Source of the DNA: Poa pratensis
Taxonomy: Eukaryota > Streptophyta > Magnoliopsida > Poales > Poaceae
Direction: 5' to 3'
DNA length: 64,000 bases
Assembly: GCA_947311845.1 (NCBI GenBank)
Contig: CAMZMU010000034.1
Location: forward strand, 94,801,976-94,865,975
A program made the translations under genes and the position numbers. The notes beneath the pieces are model-generated. The model was not told the origin of the DNA and ran no database searches. It saw nothing but the letters and a program-made list of their open reading frames with translations. Shown piece by piece: positions 22,201 through 33,374 of the stretch (position 1 is its first letter; each line of letters starts with the position of its first letter).

Positions 22201-24603
22201 GGCGGAGCTTCGGTCGGTGAAGAAGAAGACGCAGACGCTCTGCTCGCTTCGCAGCTTCCCGGCTCGATTCCTGCGGCGAGGATGAAGAGGAGGCCGAGGC
22301 GGTGATGATGGCGGTCTTTGATCTGCGCCGGGAGGATTCAGTCGATGGCAGCGAGCTCGGCCATGGTGGCTAGGGTTTCGGCCGAGGCAGAGGAAAGGAG
22401 AGGGAGAGGGAGCGTGTGAGCAGGTGAGTGAGGGAGGGGGAGCAGAGGAGCGCCTCGGTGGTCTTCTTATCCACTTCACACGGCAGGAGTAGGGTGGCCC
22501 AGTGGCGAGCTCGGCCACTGGAGCCATGCCGCGGCCACTGTGGCGACAGGAAGAAGAAGATGTTTTTGCAGAAAACCCCCTGTACTTTCCTGTTTTCCTG
22601 TTTCTTTTATTTCCAGTAGCTTCTAGGGATTTATTTGAGGCACTAAAACATTTTAGAAAATTATGAGAAAAATCAGGTAGCCTCCCCATAACATGTAGAA
22701 GCTCCACAAAAATTGGGGTGTCAAAATAAAATGTTTTGAACAACTTTTGTTCATATGGTTTAAATATGGCATTTTTTTTCTTAAATACAATTTTATAATC
22801 CTTTAGAAATTTTAAAGCAAGTTCAAAATATTATTTTTGAACTCTTGGAACTTCCTTGACAAATATATTAACTTCAAATAGTTTTTATTTTCATAGAGAA
22901 AATATTTGTTTGAAGGAAATAGATAGTTAAGTAGGGAAAATTAGTTATTAAGATCATTTCTTTAACTCATGATCTGAATTTCCATTTGTTGAATAATTTG
23001 AGGAGTTTGTTTTAAATTTAAGTCACATACCAAATTTGATATCAAGTGGGTTTTATTTTAGTGTTAAGCACAATTGAGGAATTATCCACACAAGCAACAA
23101 ACACAACAAGATCAACATCACAACCAAGGTCACACAAATCAAACCACAAGAATTAATCATACCTCAACTTCCATAATTAACAATATTATATTGTGAAAAA
23201 GTGACCACACCCAATTATGACAAGATGATGTTTAGGAAATATCTCCACTCATAACTTCATAGTTTTCAAAAAGGTTTGAGAAAGGAAATATGTGGGGCAA
23301 TATATTTCCCACTAGTATTATTTTCAAATGGAGTGAAAATAAGAGTTTATAAAATGGGAGTTGTATACACCTGCAAAATATCAAGGTTGAAAAATAGATA
23401 GGAGATAGCTAGACCTCCATATTTTTGGGAACACATAATTTCGGAAATACTTTTACTTTCTCAAGAGTAGATATTTTGGTTGTTGCTAAACCAAGCATCA
23501 TTGAAATGGACTTTGGCCAAAAATAAGAATGGAAAAGATATATAGAATATTTTCTTGTCATAACATGATCACCAAAGTTTAATATATTTTTACTTAGGTT
23601 GGGGTTCTTAGGTTAATACTTACTAGTCAAACAACTTAACATCAAGTCACATCAAGTCAAACAGAGCAATAGGAAGGAAAATACAATCATTAGTGAAACA
23701 TTTCAAAAAGTTTTTGTTGGTTCTGAATTTTGGGTCTTGTAAAACTAAATTTTCTTAGTTCCAAAATTTGGGATGTGACATCGTGGTTCCCGAGAAACGA
23801 TCTAACTACATCTGAAGACCCGACTAAGGAAATCCAGTCGGAGAACACTAGAGGTAGGTTGGTTTGAGATTTTTTTCCTCGGCCGGTTTTATTTTCGAGC
23901 TACCACGGCTTCATTTCACATACTGGTGGAGGGCTTGTTGGTGTGTAGTGCTAAACTGCGAAGATGTATACCATGCAGACGTACGATGACCTTATGGACC
24001 TACGAATGCCTAGGGTCCCCTCGGGTCCACACTTAGTCGTGCTAAGTAGGTGCTCGGAAGAGATAAGGATGATTGCACAGGAAATCCAGGATCGTAACTA
24101 TCGCCACCAGATCGCACGGAATTGAAGACTTGCCGGCCAAGAAGGCGCAGATATATAAGGACTCGGAGGCCCTTGCCAAAGGGGATCGGATTCTGATTTG
24201 ACCCTGATCGGAACTCAACTCTTGCGAGATATAAAACCCTAGCCGAGAAGCATCGTCGCCAAGCTCAAAGACCTAGCTCATAGATTCAATCTAACTCTAG
24301 TCTTTTGTAATCCTTGTACTTTGATCTCCACATCAATACACTATAAGCAGGACGTAGGGCTATTACCCATCGTTGGGGGCGGAACCTGGGTAAAACCACC
24401 GTCTCCATAGTCTACGCCGAGATCCTTACGGACGTCGTACCCTCTCTCTACTGTCTCTTCACGACCCCGGCACGATTGTAAGATCGGGCAGCTCAATTCA
24501 AAACCCTCGACATCCGGTTTTTTAAATTAGTGCTAGTCCAGTATACAACCAAGAGTCCTTGACACAAATATTTGTGAAGGATGGAAGATTTCCTGTTATG
24601 AAT

Positions 24604-24636
<33 letters not shown>

Positions 24637-27600
24637 GATAGCATACATTGGAAAAGGTATGGCAGTTGGCTCCTTCGTCCTACTTGACTGTGAGAAGCAG
24701 TATGGGTTTCTGTGTTGTAAAAAAATAAATATTGGTTTTCAGATAATGCAACCATATATACATTTGTAGGGGTATGATAACTTAGGCTTTTCTATTGAAT
24801 CCTGTAATGTGTTGGCTTGTATGCAACATACCCATTTATTGTTGTACAGAATTGTGCATATTGTGGCAAGGGCAGCAAGTAAAACACTTTAGCCACAGAT
24901 TGCACATAAAAAGCAGCTTCTTCTTACCAATACTGTAAAAGGAAACTTGCAGCTTTGAATAGTGTGCATCACGGAACATTACCACTGTTTCTGCTAGTTA
25001 ATTGAGTCTGTCCCTGGCCAATAATTCCGCTTAATCGATTTATCTTCATGTTGCCTGCCCTACCATTCAATTTGCAAAGTGACTAATTGAGTTCAGCTTG
25101 TGGCGGCAAAGATCATCTAGACACCAAATCGGAATTCCATCTGATGACATCATGAGCATCAGTATACTGCATGGAAGAAACAATTAGTCATGGACCATTG
25201 ATGCATGTAAAATGCATACATGAACTTTGCACTTTAATTGCTTATATTACAATCATATTTGCATCATATAAGGGTTATATCAATGTTTTATAATGATTTT
25301 TGGGAATATTCATTTATTTCCTATTTTTATGGAATTAACCCTGCACAGGCAGAAAACCCCGTTTTCTTATTTTAATGTTTCAGGGACTCAAACGTCAACG
25401 AAATCACCTGGAAATTTACGGGCGTCAATATTTGGAAGGAAGAAGGCCTGTGGAAAAAGGAAGCGAGCAAACGGAGGCCCGAGGGCCAAATGAGGGGGGC
25501 CCACGCGGCCACAGTACTAGGCCGCGTGGGACCCACCCATTTGGGCCTCGAGGCTCCGTTGCCGTCGATCTTTCCTCCACCGACTATGTTTTGACCTAAA
25601 AACTCCTATTAAAATAGTCCCCCGAGGAGTTTCGCGAGGAGGCGGCGGAGAAATACAGAACCACGAAACAGAAGACAGAAGGCTGCCGCCGGAGAAGATC
25701 GGAGGGGGGAAACGCCGCCGGAATCACCTCCGGAGGGCTCCACCCCCCTCCGGCGTGTTCATCATCAACATCTACAGCAAGATCATCTCCATCTCCCCAC
25801 TGTAAACTCTTGGCAAACATGATGTATGATGCAATATACTATTCCCTTGATCTATTGTGTCTCCCATCTGTGTTTGAGAAGTGATTTGTTCATGGCACTT
25901 GTGAAATAGTTCGTTGATTGGTTGCATACAAGTGTTGTTATCTTTTATGATTGTCTTTATGTACAATATATGAGTGCACGCATATGTTGGGGAATGCATG
26001 TAAGGTGATCACCGTAGCGTAATGGATTGAGTAGGACATGTCGGAGTAGAGAGAAACCGGTGTCTGAGACTTGAAGTTACTTTATGGGGGATATATATGG
26101 GGGACCCTAGAACTTAAGGCTATGGTGGGACAATTATGTCTTAATAATTCTTGTGCTGCACATTTATTTGGCCATGAGATCCATCATAAGAGTTGTGTTA
26201 TTGCTCATTTACTTGGCTACACCTATTTATGGCTCCCACCTAAAAGAAACAACTAAGACTGAAACATGTGCTTCACTAATTGTGACAACCACGCGAATGA
26301 AATAACAATTGCTAGAACATTTGCTCCCTTGAGATATTTGCTACTTGAGATATTTGATACTTGCTACTTTGAGAAACTTGCTTGAGAAAACTGAGAGAAA
26401 CTTGCTCTAAGAAACTTGTGTCTGAAACTTGATTGAGAAACTTGCTACTAGATAAACCCATTCCACGTCACTTGCTTCCATTAGTTAGATCCTTTCATAT
26501 TTATTGCTTTGCATAAAGGCCATATAAGAGGGTTATAGGGCTTTAGAGAATAGATAGTTTACCTTCAGCTCCTCGTGGGTTCGACACTCAATACTTATCG
26601 AATTGTGCTACAGTGATTCCTTGCTCTTGGGGATTATCAAGTACTTTTCTGGCGCCGTTGCCGGGGAGCGTTGTGCTAAACTTTTATTCTTGTTTGCATT
26701 GCATACTAACATATAAATCTAAAACACAAAAAAAATTATAAAATGGAAAACAACAAAACAATCCTAGAATTGTATAATATCTATCTTGAGTTAGGACATG
26801 AAGTGTTTGAGGAGAAAATTAAAATTTATTTGCATAACAATCATGTCTGTGGTAGTACTAATTCTTTTAACAACTTTATTGCTAATACTGAGGAAAACCT
26901 TAAGCTTGGGGAAGTTTGTTTTGATGAATATGACATTTTTAGTCCCCCTACTATTGAGGATGAAATTGATTGTGAGTTTGATGATCCAATATGCTCATTA
27001 GATGATAAGTCTTTATGTGGTGATTCTATTCAAAATCATGTGGGAATATTTAACTTCAATGCTTGCAACTATTATGAGAGAGGAAGAGATAAGAATCCTC
27101 TCTATGTTTCTATGTTATTTAAAATGCAAGCTATTGATCATTATATGCATTGGTTACCTCAAATGGGGTGTTATTTATTCATATATAAAATGCCAATGCA
27201 TAGGAAAAGAGTTAGACTTAAAAGTTAATGGTTTAATGTTTTGAGGTGTGCTCTCTATGCTTTTATCTCCTATTCAGTTTGGGCACACCTTTATATCTTG
27301 AGAACCTGCAAAATAACTTTACCTACTGATTTCTAACAATTAGTTTAAGATTTTCACTCTATATGAAATTTGGGAAAGTAAATGAGAAGGATGAGTAATG
27401 GAGAAGTTGGGGTCGACCTTGAACATGTGTTGTTCATGCCAATGGAACCATTGCAAAATCTCTATCATTTAAACTTTTCCCAAAGCTAAAACCAAATAAA
27501 AAGAGTGATAATAGTAATTCGCTGTCCAGTTTTTGACATATCCTGTCTTTATTCTGCATTACTCTCATTACTTGTGTTTTGTGCGGTTCTTTTGATCAAG

Positions 27601-30600
27601 GAGCATTACATAACCATAGTAACAGTAGCTAATGTTTAAAATCAATTCATGATATGTCTTTGCTGTGCCTATGTGGATTTAATTTATGAAGGCACTAACC
27701 CCTCTAATCAAGTTTGTGACGAGTGTTGTGTAAAGAGAATTTTAAGGTGGAAGAATTGAGGGTGATGAACAAGATCAAGAGGGACAAAAACTCAAGCTTG
27801 GGGATGTACCCCTAGGCTCACCCTACATATATCAAATAAGTACAAGAATTTAAGCTTGGGGATGCCAAGCCACCTCACTTCAACCATCTTGATACCAAGT
27901 AAGTAAGCCTAGCTATATGGCTATAAAGAAAGCGCTTTGCGGGAGGCAACCCGGTTATTTTTGTGTGTGATTTTTCTTTGTGTCCTCTTGCTGTAACAAG
28001 AGATCTTGTGTCTAGTTTAGTTCAGGAGTTTTTAATAAAGTGCCAAGTTTTACCCATGTTGGTCTTGAAAAGTTGCTATTTGAGTTCGGAGATTTTATTC
28101 CTGCACGAATCTGTGCACGGTATGATTTTTAATTCTTATTCTGTAACTCCGAATGAGCTCATATTTGAACTGTAGTTGCAACTTTTCATCCTCTGTATGC
28201 ATGAATTTTTTCGGAATTTTTCGAGAAAGTTTGGTAGGGTAGAAAAATACGTTTTGCTGCTGCTGTTTTTCTGGACAGATTCTGTCCCATTTTGTTTGAT
28301 GCATGCTTTGAGCTTTTAAGTTGAATCTTTTTGATCCAATTGAGTTTATGAGTAGGCATACAACATTATACACTTCTGGACATCTCATATGAATTTTTGT
28401 TCAAGGATTATATGCAGCAAGAAACCTATTTGTTTATCACTATTAATGCACCCCACAGAAAAGAAATGGGAGAAACGGTGTTTTGAAGTTTTTTCACAGG
28501 GATTGGAGGAGATGCACCAAGAGCTATCCAAGGATGGTGAAGACCATAAGCTTGGGGATGTGAAGACAACCCCGCTGGACCTACACACTCTCGGTTTGCA
28601 CACGTCCAACTTCTGTTTTTCGATCGAAACACTTTATCGCATAAACTTGGAGCGTCTTTTTGTTTGTTTGTTGAGTCTTGAGAGACCACCACATATAATT
28701 TATATGGAAGCTACTGAAATATGGGTTGAAATATGTTGGATGCTTTTATCAGATGGGAAAAGGGATGTTTGAGTTGATTTTTAATGATACATATAGTTGC
28801 ATGATTCATGAGCTTGTTATGAGTAATATATGTAAATCTTTATCAAGAGCTATCACTTATTCATGTTTTGATGCTGAGTTATTTCACTTGTTTAACATGG
28901 ATTAGTTAGTTCTATGGACACTCATGCATGCATCTAGATGGTCAACTTTCTCCCTTTTGCTAGCCCAAAAACTCCAACAAGCAAAAACTTGTTTCCAACA
29001 CCTTCAACCAAAGTTATTCCAGTGAGTCCACCATATCTACCTACTAGCTATATGCTATTCCGAGTATGTTTAACATGTTGTTTGTGTTATCTTACCTCTG
29101 AATGAAAATGTTTATGTTATTGATTGCAATGGAAAAAAGTTGGTTATATAGCTCTCACGAACTTGATGCACAATGTTCTTTTATTTATAAAACATGACCC
29201 ATTGTGATTAAGATTATGATGTTAGTGGCTTGATAAATGTTTTGGGTTGGAAGTTAGCCCATATGTGCTGTCACATGGCAAGCTTTCAACACGCTCTTCA
29301 TCTCATTTAGTTGATATCATGTGCTTTTGTCTATGGATGCTTATCATGTTGAAATAAATGTGGAAATAGAGTGAGTTTAAATGAGTTTGTGTAAATGGTT
29401 AGAGAGACGCCTGGGCCGCTAATCTAAGCCATGCATCATTCATGGTGGAAATTTACTTACATACTATGGTGAACCTTCTGTGATACACCTTGCAATAAAA
29501 AACTATTCCAATGGTAAATAAAAAGGGTGTTGAGATTGTTCATTTTGTTTGTTTGTCTTGTCATTTTGATATGGGCTTGTTCCATATCTTGGGACAAGAG
29601 GTACCCCAGTTGACGCTCTTGATGATACTATTATACTTACAATGATATTTAATTGAACTTGCTTTGTTTCCCAAGTTGAGTAACACATGGTGTAAGTACT
29701 TGTATTCAAGGGGCATGAGACATTCAACCATTCTTTGTCAAGCACACTACTCATATTTGCTTTCACTTTAACTTAATCATTCAAGATGCTATGATAGGGG
29801 CAATGAGAGCTTGACACCAATGAATACCTTATTGCAATCATTAACTTAAGTAGAAGAGTTTGGAAGTTGGATGAAACTTATGCATGCTTTACCTCTACTC
29901 ACATATACATCTTTCCAAAGTGTACACCTATCATATTCAGATTTTCATCTACACTCTATGACCATTGTAGGATGTTCTACTTATCATTATGCATACATGT
30001 GTTCCATATTACTTGCTACTATGTTACACTTTGTGAACTATCAATGAACATCCTTGTCTTGAATACTTGATATCACTTCATAAACTATTTGCATATTGCT
30101 ACTCCTTTGAAGAATGAATCATTTGACTATATGTAGCAATTGTAATCATCTTTGATATCATTGTTAAGTATTAAATTGCAAAGTCCATGTTAGTTTTATC
30201 ATCTTCATACTCGAGGACGAGCATGGATTAAGCTTGGGGATGTTGATGCATGTAAAATGCATACATGAACTTTGCACTTTAATTGCTTATATTCCAATCA
30301 TATTTGCATCATATAAGGGTTATATCAATGTTTTATAATGATTTTTGGGAATATTCATTTATTTCCTATTTTTATGGAATTAACCCTGCACAGGCAGAAA
30401 ACCCCGTTTTCTTATTTTAATGTTTCAGGGACCCAAACGTCAACGAAATCACCTGGAAATTTACGGGCGTCAATATTTGGAAGGAAGAAGCCTGTGGAAG
30501 GAAGCGAGCAAACGGAGGCCCGAGGCCAAACGAGGGGGGCCCACGCGGCCACAGTACCAGGCCGCGTGGGACCCACCCATTTGGGCCTCGTGGCTCCGTT

Positions 30601-32366
30601 GCCGTCGATCTTTCTCCACCGACTATGTTTGACCTAAAAACGCCTATAAAAAAGTCCCCCGAGTTTCGCGAGGAGGCGGCGGAGAAACACAGAACCACGA
30701 AACAGAGACAGAAGGCTGCCGCCGGAGAAGATCGGAGGGGGGAAACGCCGCCGGAATCACCTCCGGAGGGCTCCACCCCCCTCCGGCGTGTTCATCATCA
30801 ACATCTACAGCAAGATCATCTCCATCTCCCCACTGTAAACTCTTGGCAAACATGATGTATGATGCAATATACTATTCCCTTGATCTATTGTGTCTCCCAT
30901 CTGTGTTTGAGAAGTGATTTGTTCATGGCACTTGTGAAATAGTTCGTTGATTGGTTGCATACAAGTGTTGTTATCTTTTATGATTGTCTTTATGTACAAT
31001 ATATGAGTGCACGCATATGTTGGGGAATGCATGTAAGGTGATCACCGTAGCGTAATGGATTGAGTAGGACATGTCGGAGTAGAGAGAAACCGGTGTCTGA
31101 GACTTGAAGTTACTTTATGGGGGATATATATGGGGGACCTAGAACTTAAGGCTATGGTGGGACAATTATGTCTTAATAATTCTTGTGCTGCACATTTATT
31201 TGGCCATGAGATCCATCATAAGAGTTGTGTTATTGCTCATTTACTTGGCTACACCTATTTATGGCTCCCACCTAAAAGAAACAACTAAGACTGAAACATG
31301 TGCTTCACTAATTGTGACAACCACGCGAATGAAATAACAATTGCTAGAACATTTGCTCCCTTGAGATATTTGCTACTTGAGATATTTGATACTTGCTACT
31401 TTGAGAAACTTGCTTGAGAAAACTACTGAGAGAAACTTGCTCTAAGAAACTTGTGTCTGAAACTTGATTGAGAAACTTGCTACTAGATAAACCCATTCCA
31501 CGTCACTTGCTTCCATTAGTTAGATCCTTTCATATTTATTGCTTTGCATAAACGGTATAAGAGGGTTATAGGGCTTTAGAGAATAGATAGTTTACCTTCA
31601 GCTCCTCGTGGGTTCGACACTCAATACTTATCGAATTGTGCTACAGTGATTCCTTGCTCTTGGGGATTATCAACCATCAAAACATTGGAAATTGTATTCT
31701 GATTTCTGCCAGTCATGCCGACTGTGCACTTTAAATTGGTTCCTTGGCATGATTTGTAAGTGGTCGGTCGTATGGTCTTCATAGATGTTTTATTTGACTG
31801 TCGTGTAAAACGTGTGTTTCTTTGGATCAGGCCTTAAATCATAAGGTTATTATGCATATCATGAGTTTTTTTTTGGCGGGGATCATGAGTCAAATTGACA
31901 ACAAGGGATTGGTCTGTTGTCTTTCTCTGTGTTGAACCATGGATCGTAATGCCTTTCCCTGTCCTTCTGCAGATAAAACAATCATTAAGGGGAAGCTGGT
32001 TATTGATGTTAAGTATTGGGTCTTCAAATTGTACTCTGAGACAGATGACATCTGTATAAAGACTTCCTGTCCGGCAACTGGTGTATTTGAGCTATCTCAC
32101 GGGGAGACCATGCCATCAATCGCTCTACCAGTAAAATTTCGTGCAGCGTACATCTTGTTGTGTTTCTGAATTACGATGTGCATATCTTCCCATTGCTGGG
32201 CTTGCTGCATTCCTTCAGGACATTTTGATTCACATGTGGACATTTTGTTCCGTCGCAGGGCCCTTACACCATTCAAATGAAGATGGTGGGCGAGAAGGAT
32301 GAGGAACTGAGCTGCATCTCCTTCGGGTTCAGCATGAGCTTCATTGCACCGGTTTACTTGAGCTGA
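16231..32366 (+). CDS. ML-domain (MD-2-related lipid-recognition) protein gene with 15.4-kb TE-filled intron; exon 1 frame broken
   Basis: Four exons: 16231-16325, 16430-16531, 31973-32130 and 32259-32366 (TGA at 32364), all with GT-AG borders. Exon 1 encodes a signal peptide (MATKQSLLAAAAACLLLLLLL...). Exons 2-4 join in frame (phase 1 at the giant intron, phase 0 at the last) to give KNYPVKVSGVKIVPDPV, KLVIDVKYWVFKLY, CPATG, GPYTIQMKMVGEKDEELSC and a terminal IAPVYLS, the plant ML/phosphatidylglycerol-phosphatidylinositol-transfer-like family: small secreted or vacuolar lipid binders with paired cysteines. At the exon 1/2 junction the ATG frame would run into TAA, whereas the frame reading YCDKSKNYP is offset from it. 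So exon 1 has a net 2-base (mod 3) deletion, or the assembly has an error there. Intron 2 is 15,441 bp and hosts nested retroelements. Confidence 0.85.
16976..17935 (-). CDS. unknown antisense ORF within the LTR retrotransposon
   Basis: A 319-codon minus-strand ORF rich in Pro, Ser and Thr in its C-terminal half. It runs opposite to the polypurine tracts of the host element. No catalytic or zinc motifs are visible. Related reading frames continue upstream on the minus strand (to about 18500) and are interrupted by the Cassandra solo LTR, so a longer ancestral antisense ORF is likely. Function unknown; it may be a retroelement accessory ORF. Confidence 0.35.
   Translation of the reverse strand: MAVDGMSPADRHSYLRTWELCRAITPLMTNRVGYSESDAEARPRVVFSPDVGDAPEPPRAHRQMDRVGGENFPCEAFSRKDQAQGRSSKNSRHEGRSQSHDHAARRGWVFRDTPVLVTGFPLSCGHEHQDQSRAEVWDTETSPPGAELGSSGFPQVPRFFVGQRKPGNDVHLPASVQTKVVAGYVLGSSRIEEVVAAPPQATPPLSAAPSEGGSVMPSPTPETMTTSSQPSFTTPEVLARPTPETTTTSEVGRTRDGSLLSPVSATANHSTIDDNPAEINRHIRITYATWGAGPSYNVISCLTYQFCVLSNLATHGTFI
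18174..18457 (+). mobile_element. Cassandra-type solo LTR with 5S rRNA-like core (TSD TCCAC)
   Basis: 284 bp starting TGTGAGATCCTGG and ending GGGGTGTTACA, flanked by TCCAC at 18169-18173 and 18458-18462. The core has ggttaagcgtgcttgg and ggatgggtgaccgacc, the box A and box C region of the 5S rRNA internal promoter, the defining mark of Cassandra TRIM elements. Only one LTR is present, so it is a solo LTR left by LTR-LTR recombination. It may still bind pol III factors (inference). Confidence 0.9.
18553..19127. repeat. 434-bp tandem duplication at the retrotransposon 3' end
   Basis: Sequence 18553-18700 (ggaaacccactagtcacc... to ...cgtggttcc) recurs at 18987-19127 and, after the nested element, at 23781 onward. 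Between the copies is a partial LTR head. This fits unequal exchange or template switching at the end of the element. Confidence 0.75.
19128..23780 (-). mobile_element. 4.65-kb solo-LTR-like insertion (TG...CA, TSD T(T/C)GTG)
   Basis: Precisely interrupts the duplicated retrotransposon sequence: flanks are TTGTG (19123-19127) and TCGTG (23781-23785), one C/T change apart. Ends are TGTGGGGATCCC and GGGATGTGACA, which are short imperfect inverted repeats as in an LTR. No internal direct terminal repeat is seen, so the whole unit behaves as one very long LTR, like LARD-type elements such as Sukkula (family name is inference). Mostly AT-rich, with one GC island at about 22060-22500 that may hold the promoter. 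Minus orientation is suggested because the reverse complement starts TGTCACATCCCAAA. No protein-coding gene is supported. Confidence 0.65.
24513..25193. other. host intron sequence between two retroelements
   Basis: A remaining part of intron 2 of the ML gene. It contains a (CT)n microsatellite of about 15 units at 24606-24635; nothing else is recognised. Confidence 0.6.
24606..24635. repeat. (CT)n microsatellite
   Basis: Perfect CT dinucleotide run of about 30 bases in the ML gene intron. Confidence 0.95.
25199..26639 (+). repeat. 5' LTR of the non-autonomous Gypsy-like element
   Basis: 1441-bp terminal repeat, immediately followed by the tRNA-Asp-type primer-binding site. Confidence 0.92.
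26743..27228 (+). CDS. retroelement ORF of unknown function (161 aa)
   Basis: Starts MENNKTILELYNIYLELGHE about 75 bp after the primer-binding site, where gag would normally begin. The protein is acidic in the middle (DEIDCEFDDP, SLDDKSL) and ends basic (HRKRVRLKS). I recognise this as the short hypothetical protein that recurs in non-autonomous grass retroelements (from memory, not searched); no gag fold or zinc knuckle is visible. Its role could be RNA binding or a remnant of gag, which is inference only. Confidence 0.5.
   Translation: MENNKTILELYNIYLELGHEVFEEKIKIYLHNNHVCGSTNSFNNFIANTEENLKLGEVCFDEYDIFSPPTIEDEIDCEFDDPICSLDDKSLCGDSIQNHVGIFNFNACNYYERGRDKNPLYVSMLFKMQAIDHYMHWLPQMGCYLFIYKMPMHRKRVRLKS
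30244..31672 (+). repeat. 3' LTR of the non-autonomous Gypsy-like element
   Basis: 1429-bp copy of 25199-26639; ends GGATTATCA followed by ACCAT. Confidence 0.92.
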
Positions 32367-32479
32367 ACGCATCTGAGCTGAGCACCTAGTTGCATGCAGA
32401 AATAAACAGTAATTGTGGATGTAACTATAGAAACCTCTTTATCCTAGTATATGTTCTCTGTATATGTTCAGAAACTTGG

Positions 32480-33374
32480 CAGAACAAGATGAAGGTCGAG
32501 GGTTTGTGTGCCTGCCTCGGCATGAATAAGGTTTTTACGGTCTCTGTACTGGGTAAAGGTGGAGGTCTAGCTTTGTTTTGGGATGAGAGTTTTGATGTGG
32601 AGTTGAATAAGTAAGTTTGGTGAACACTTTATTGATGTAAAAGCCTTATGTATCGATATAAATGTACCTTTGTGTATGGTGAACCTTGTGCAAATATTCG
32701 TCACGAGGTGTGGACTTTACTGCGAAGAATTAAACCGCTCGGTTCTAGACCATGGTTGATGCTTGGGGATTTCAATGAGGCTATGTGGCAACATGACAAT
32801 TTTTCAAACTCCAGAAGATCTCATAGGCTCATGAGTAATTTCAGGGATATTTTATCAGAGTGTAATCTGCATGGCATTGCTTCTGAGGGTCTGCCGTGGA
32901 CTTATGATAATAAGCAACAATGAAGAAGAAATGTTAAAGTCCGCCTTGATCGTGTTGTTGCTTGTACGGATAGGACTAGGCTTTTTTCTCGGAATAAACT
33001 GCGGCATCTTTCAAGTCTGAGATCTGACCATTGTCCTATTTTGCTTTTGTTGGATGGATCTGCGGGTAATGGTAATAGAAGGGTGGTCCAAAATCTGTAG
33101 TATGAAGCTTTTTGGGAGAGGGAAGGAAGTAAGTTGGATAGTCACGTACAGAGGCGTTGGGAAAAAAGAAAAGCTAGTACTGATCTTGGAGACGTGGCAA
33201 CAAATCTGAAATCCTTTGATGGCTTCACTTCACGGATGGAGTCACCAAACTATTGGCCATGTTGTAAAGAGGCTTGATCAGGCAAGAAAGAGAATTGAGA
33301 TTCTTAGTATGAGGGATGATGATGCAGCCATGGTTGAAAGAAAAAGATTGTTGAGACTTGAGAGCGACTGCTAG
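32480..33374 (+). pseudogene. LINE endonuclease (APE-type) fragment
   Basis: Frames at 32480-32610, 32648-32923 and beyond read as one broken plant LINE endonuclease: GGGLALFWDE, WLMLGDFNE (the catalytic DFN-E box), GLPWTYDN, RLDRVVA and LRSDHCPILL (the SDH catalytic box), then a helical linker ending near 33374. In-frame stops (for example after NKQQ at 32921) and frame changes kill it. The reverse transcriptase that should follow is missing. It starts about 115 bp after the ML gene stop codon. Confidence 0.85.

Larger units (their letters stand above)
16845..24512 (+). mobile_element. LTR retrotransposon with nested insertions and duplicated ends (TSD TCCGG)
   Basis: Starts TGTCGGCGTGTAG and ends CCCTCGACA, with TCCGG duplicated at 16840-16844 and 24513-24517. 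The right LTR spans about 23936-24512 and is preceded by a ggtggagggct polypurine tract. The left LTR is cut short at about 16975. A third partial LTR head sits at about 18840-18986, again after a ggtgggggct tract. A 434-bp tandem duplication places the pre-polypurine-tract region at both 18553 and 18987. No gag-pol domains are recognisable, so superfamily is uncertain (probably Gypsy-like or non-autonomous). Two younger elements are nested within it (18174-18457 and 19128-23780). Confidence 0.85.
25199..31672 (+). mobile_element. non-autonomous Gypsy-like LTR retrotransposon (TSD ACCAT)
   Basis: LTRs at 25199-26639 (1441 bp) and 30244-31672 (1429 bp) begin TGATGCATG and end GGATTATCA; they are closely similar, differing by scattered substitutions and short indels. 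Flanks are ACCAT at 25194-25198 and 31673-31677. The primer-binding site tggcgccgttgccgggga (26650-26667) matches the tRNA-Asp type common in plant Gypsy elements. A polypurine-like aagcttggggatgt precedes the right LTR, and the aagcttggggatg motif recurs through the interior. The 3.6-kb interior has no protease, reverse transcriptase or integrase, only one short ORF, so it must move with helper proteins. Confidence 0.93.

Noticed and set aside
22024..22743. 239-codon minus-strand ORF in the GC island of the solo LTR
   Set aside because: Ser/Pro/Arg-rich, no domain, spans AT-rich to GC-rich junctions; more likely promoter/leader sequence.
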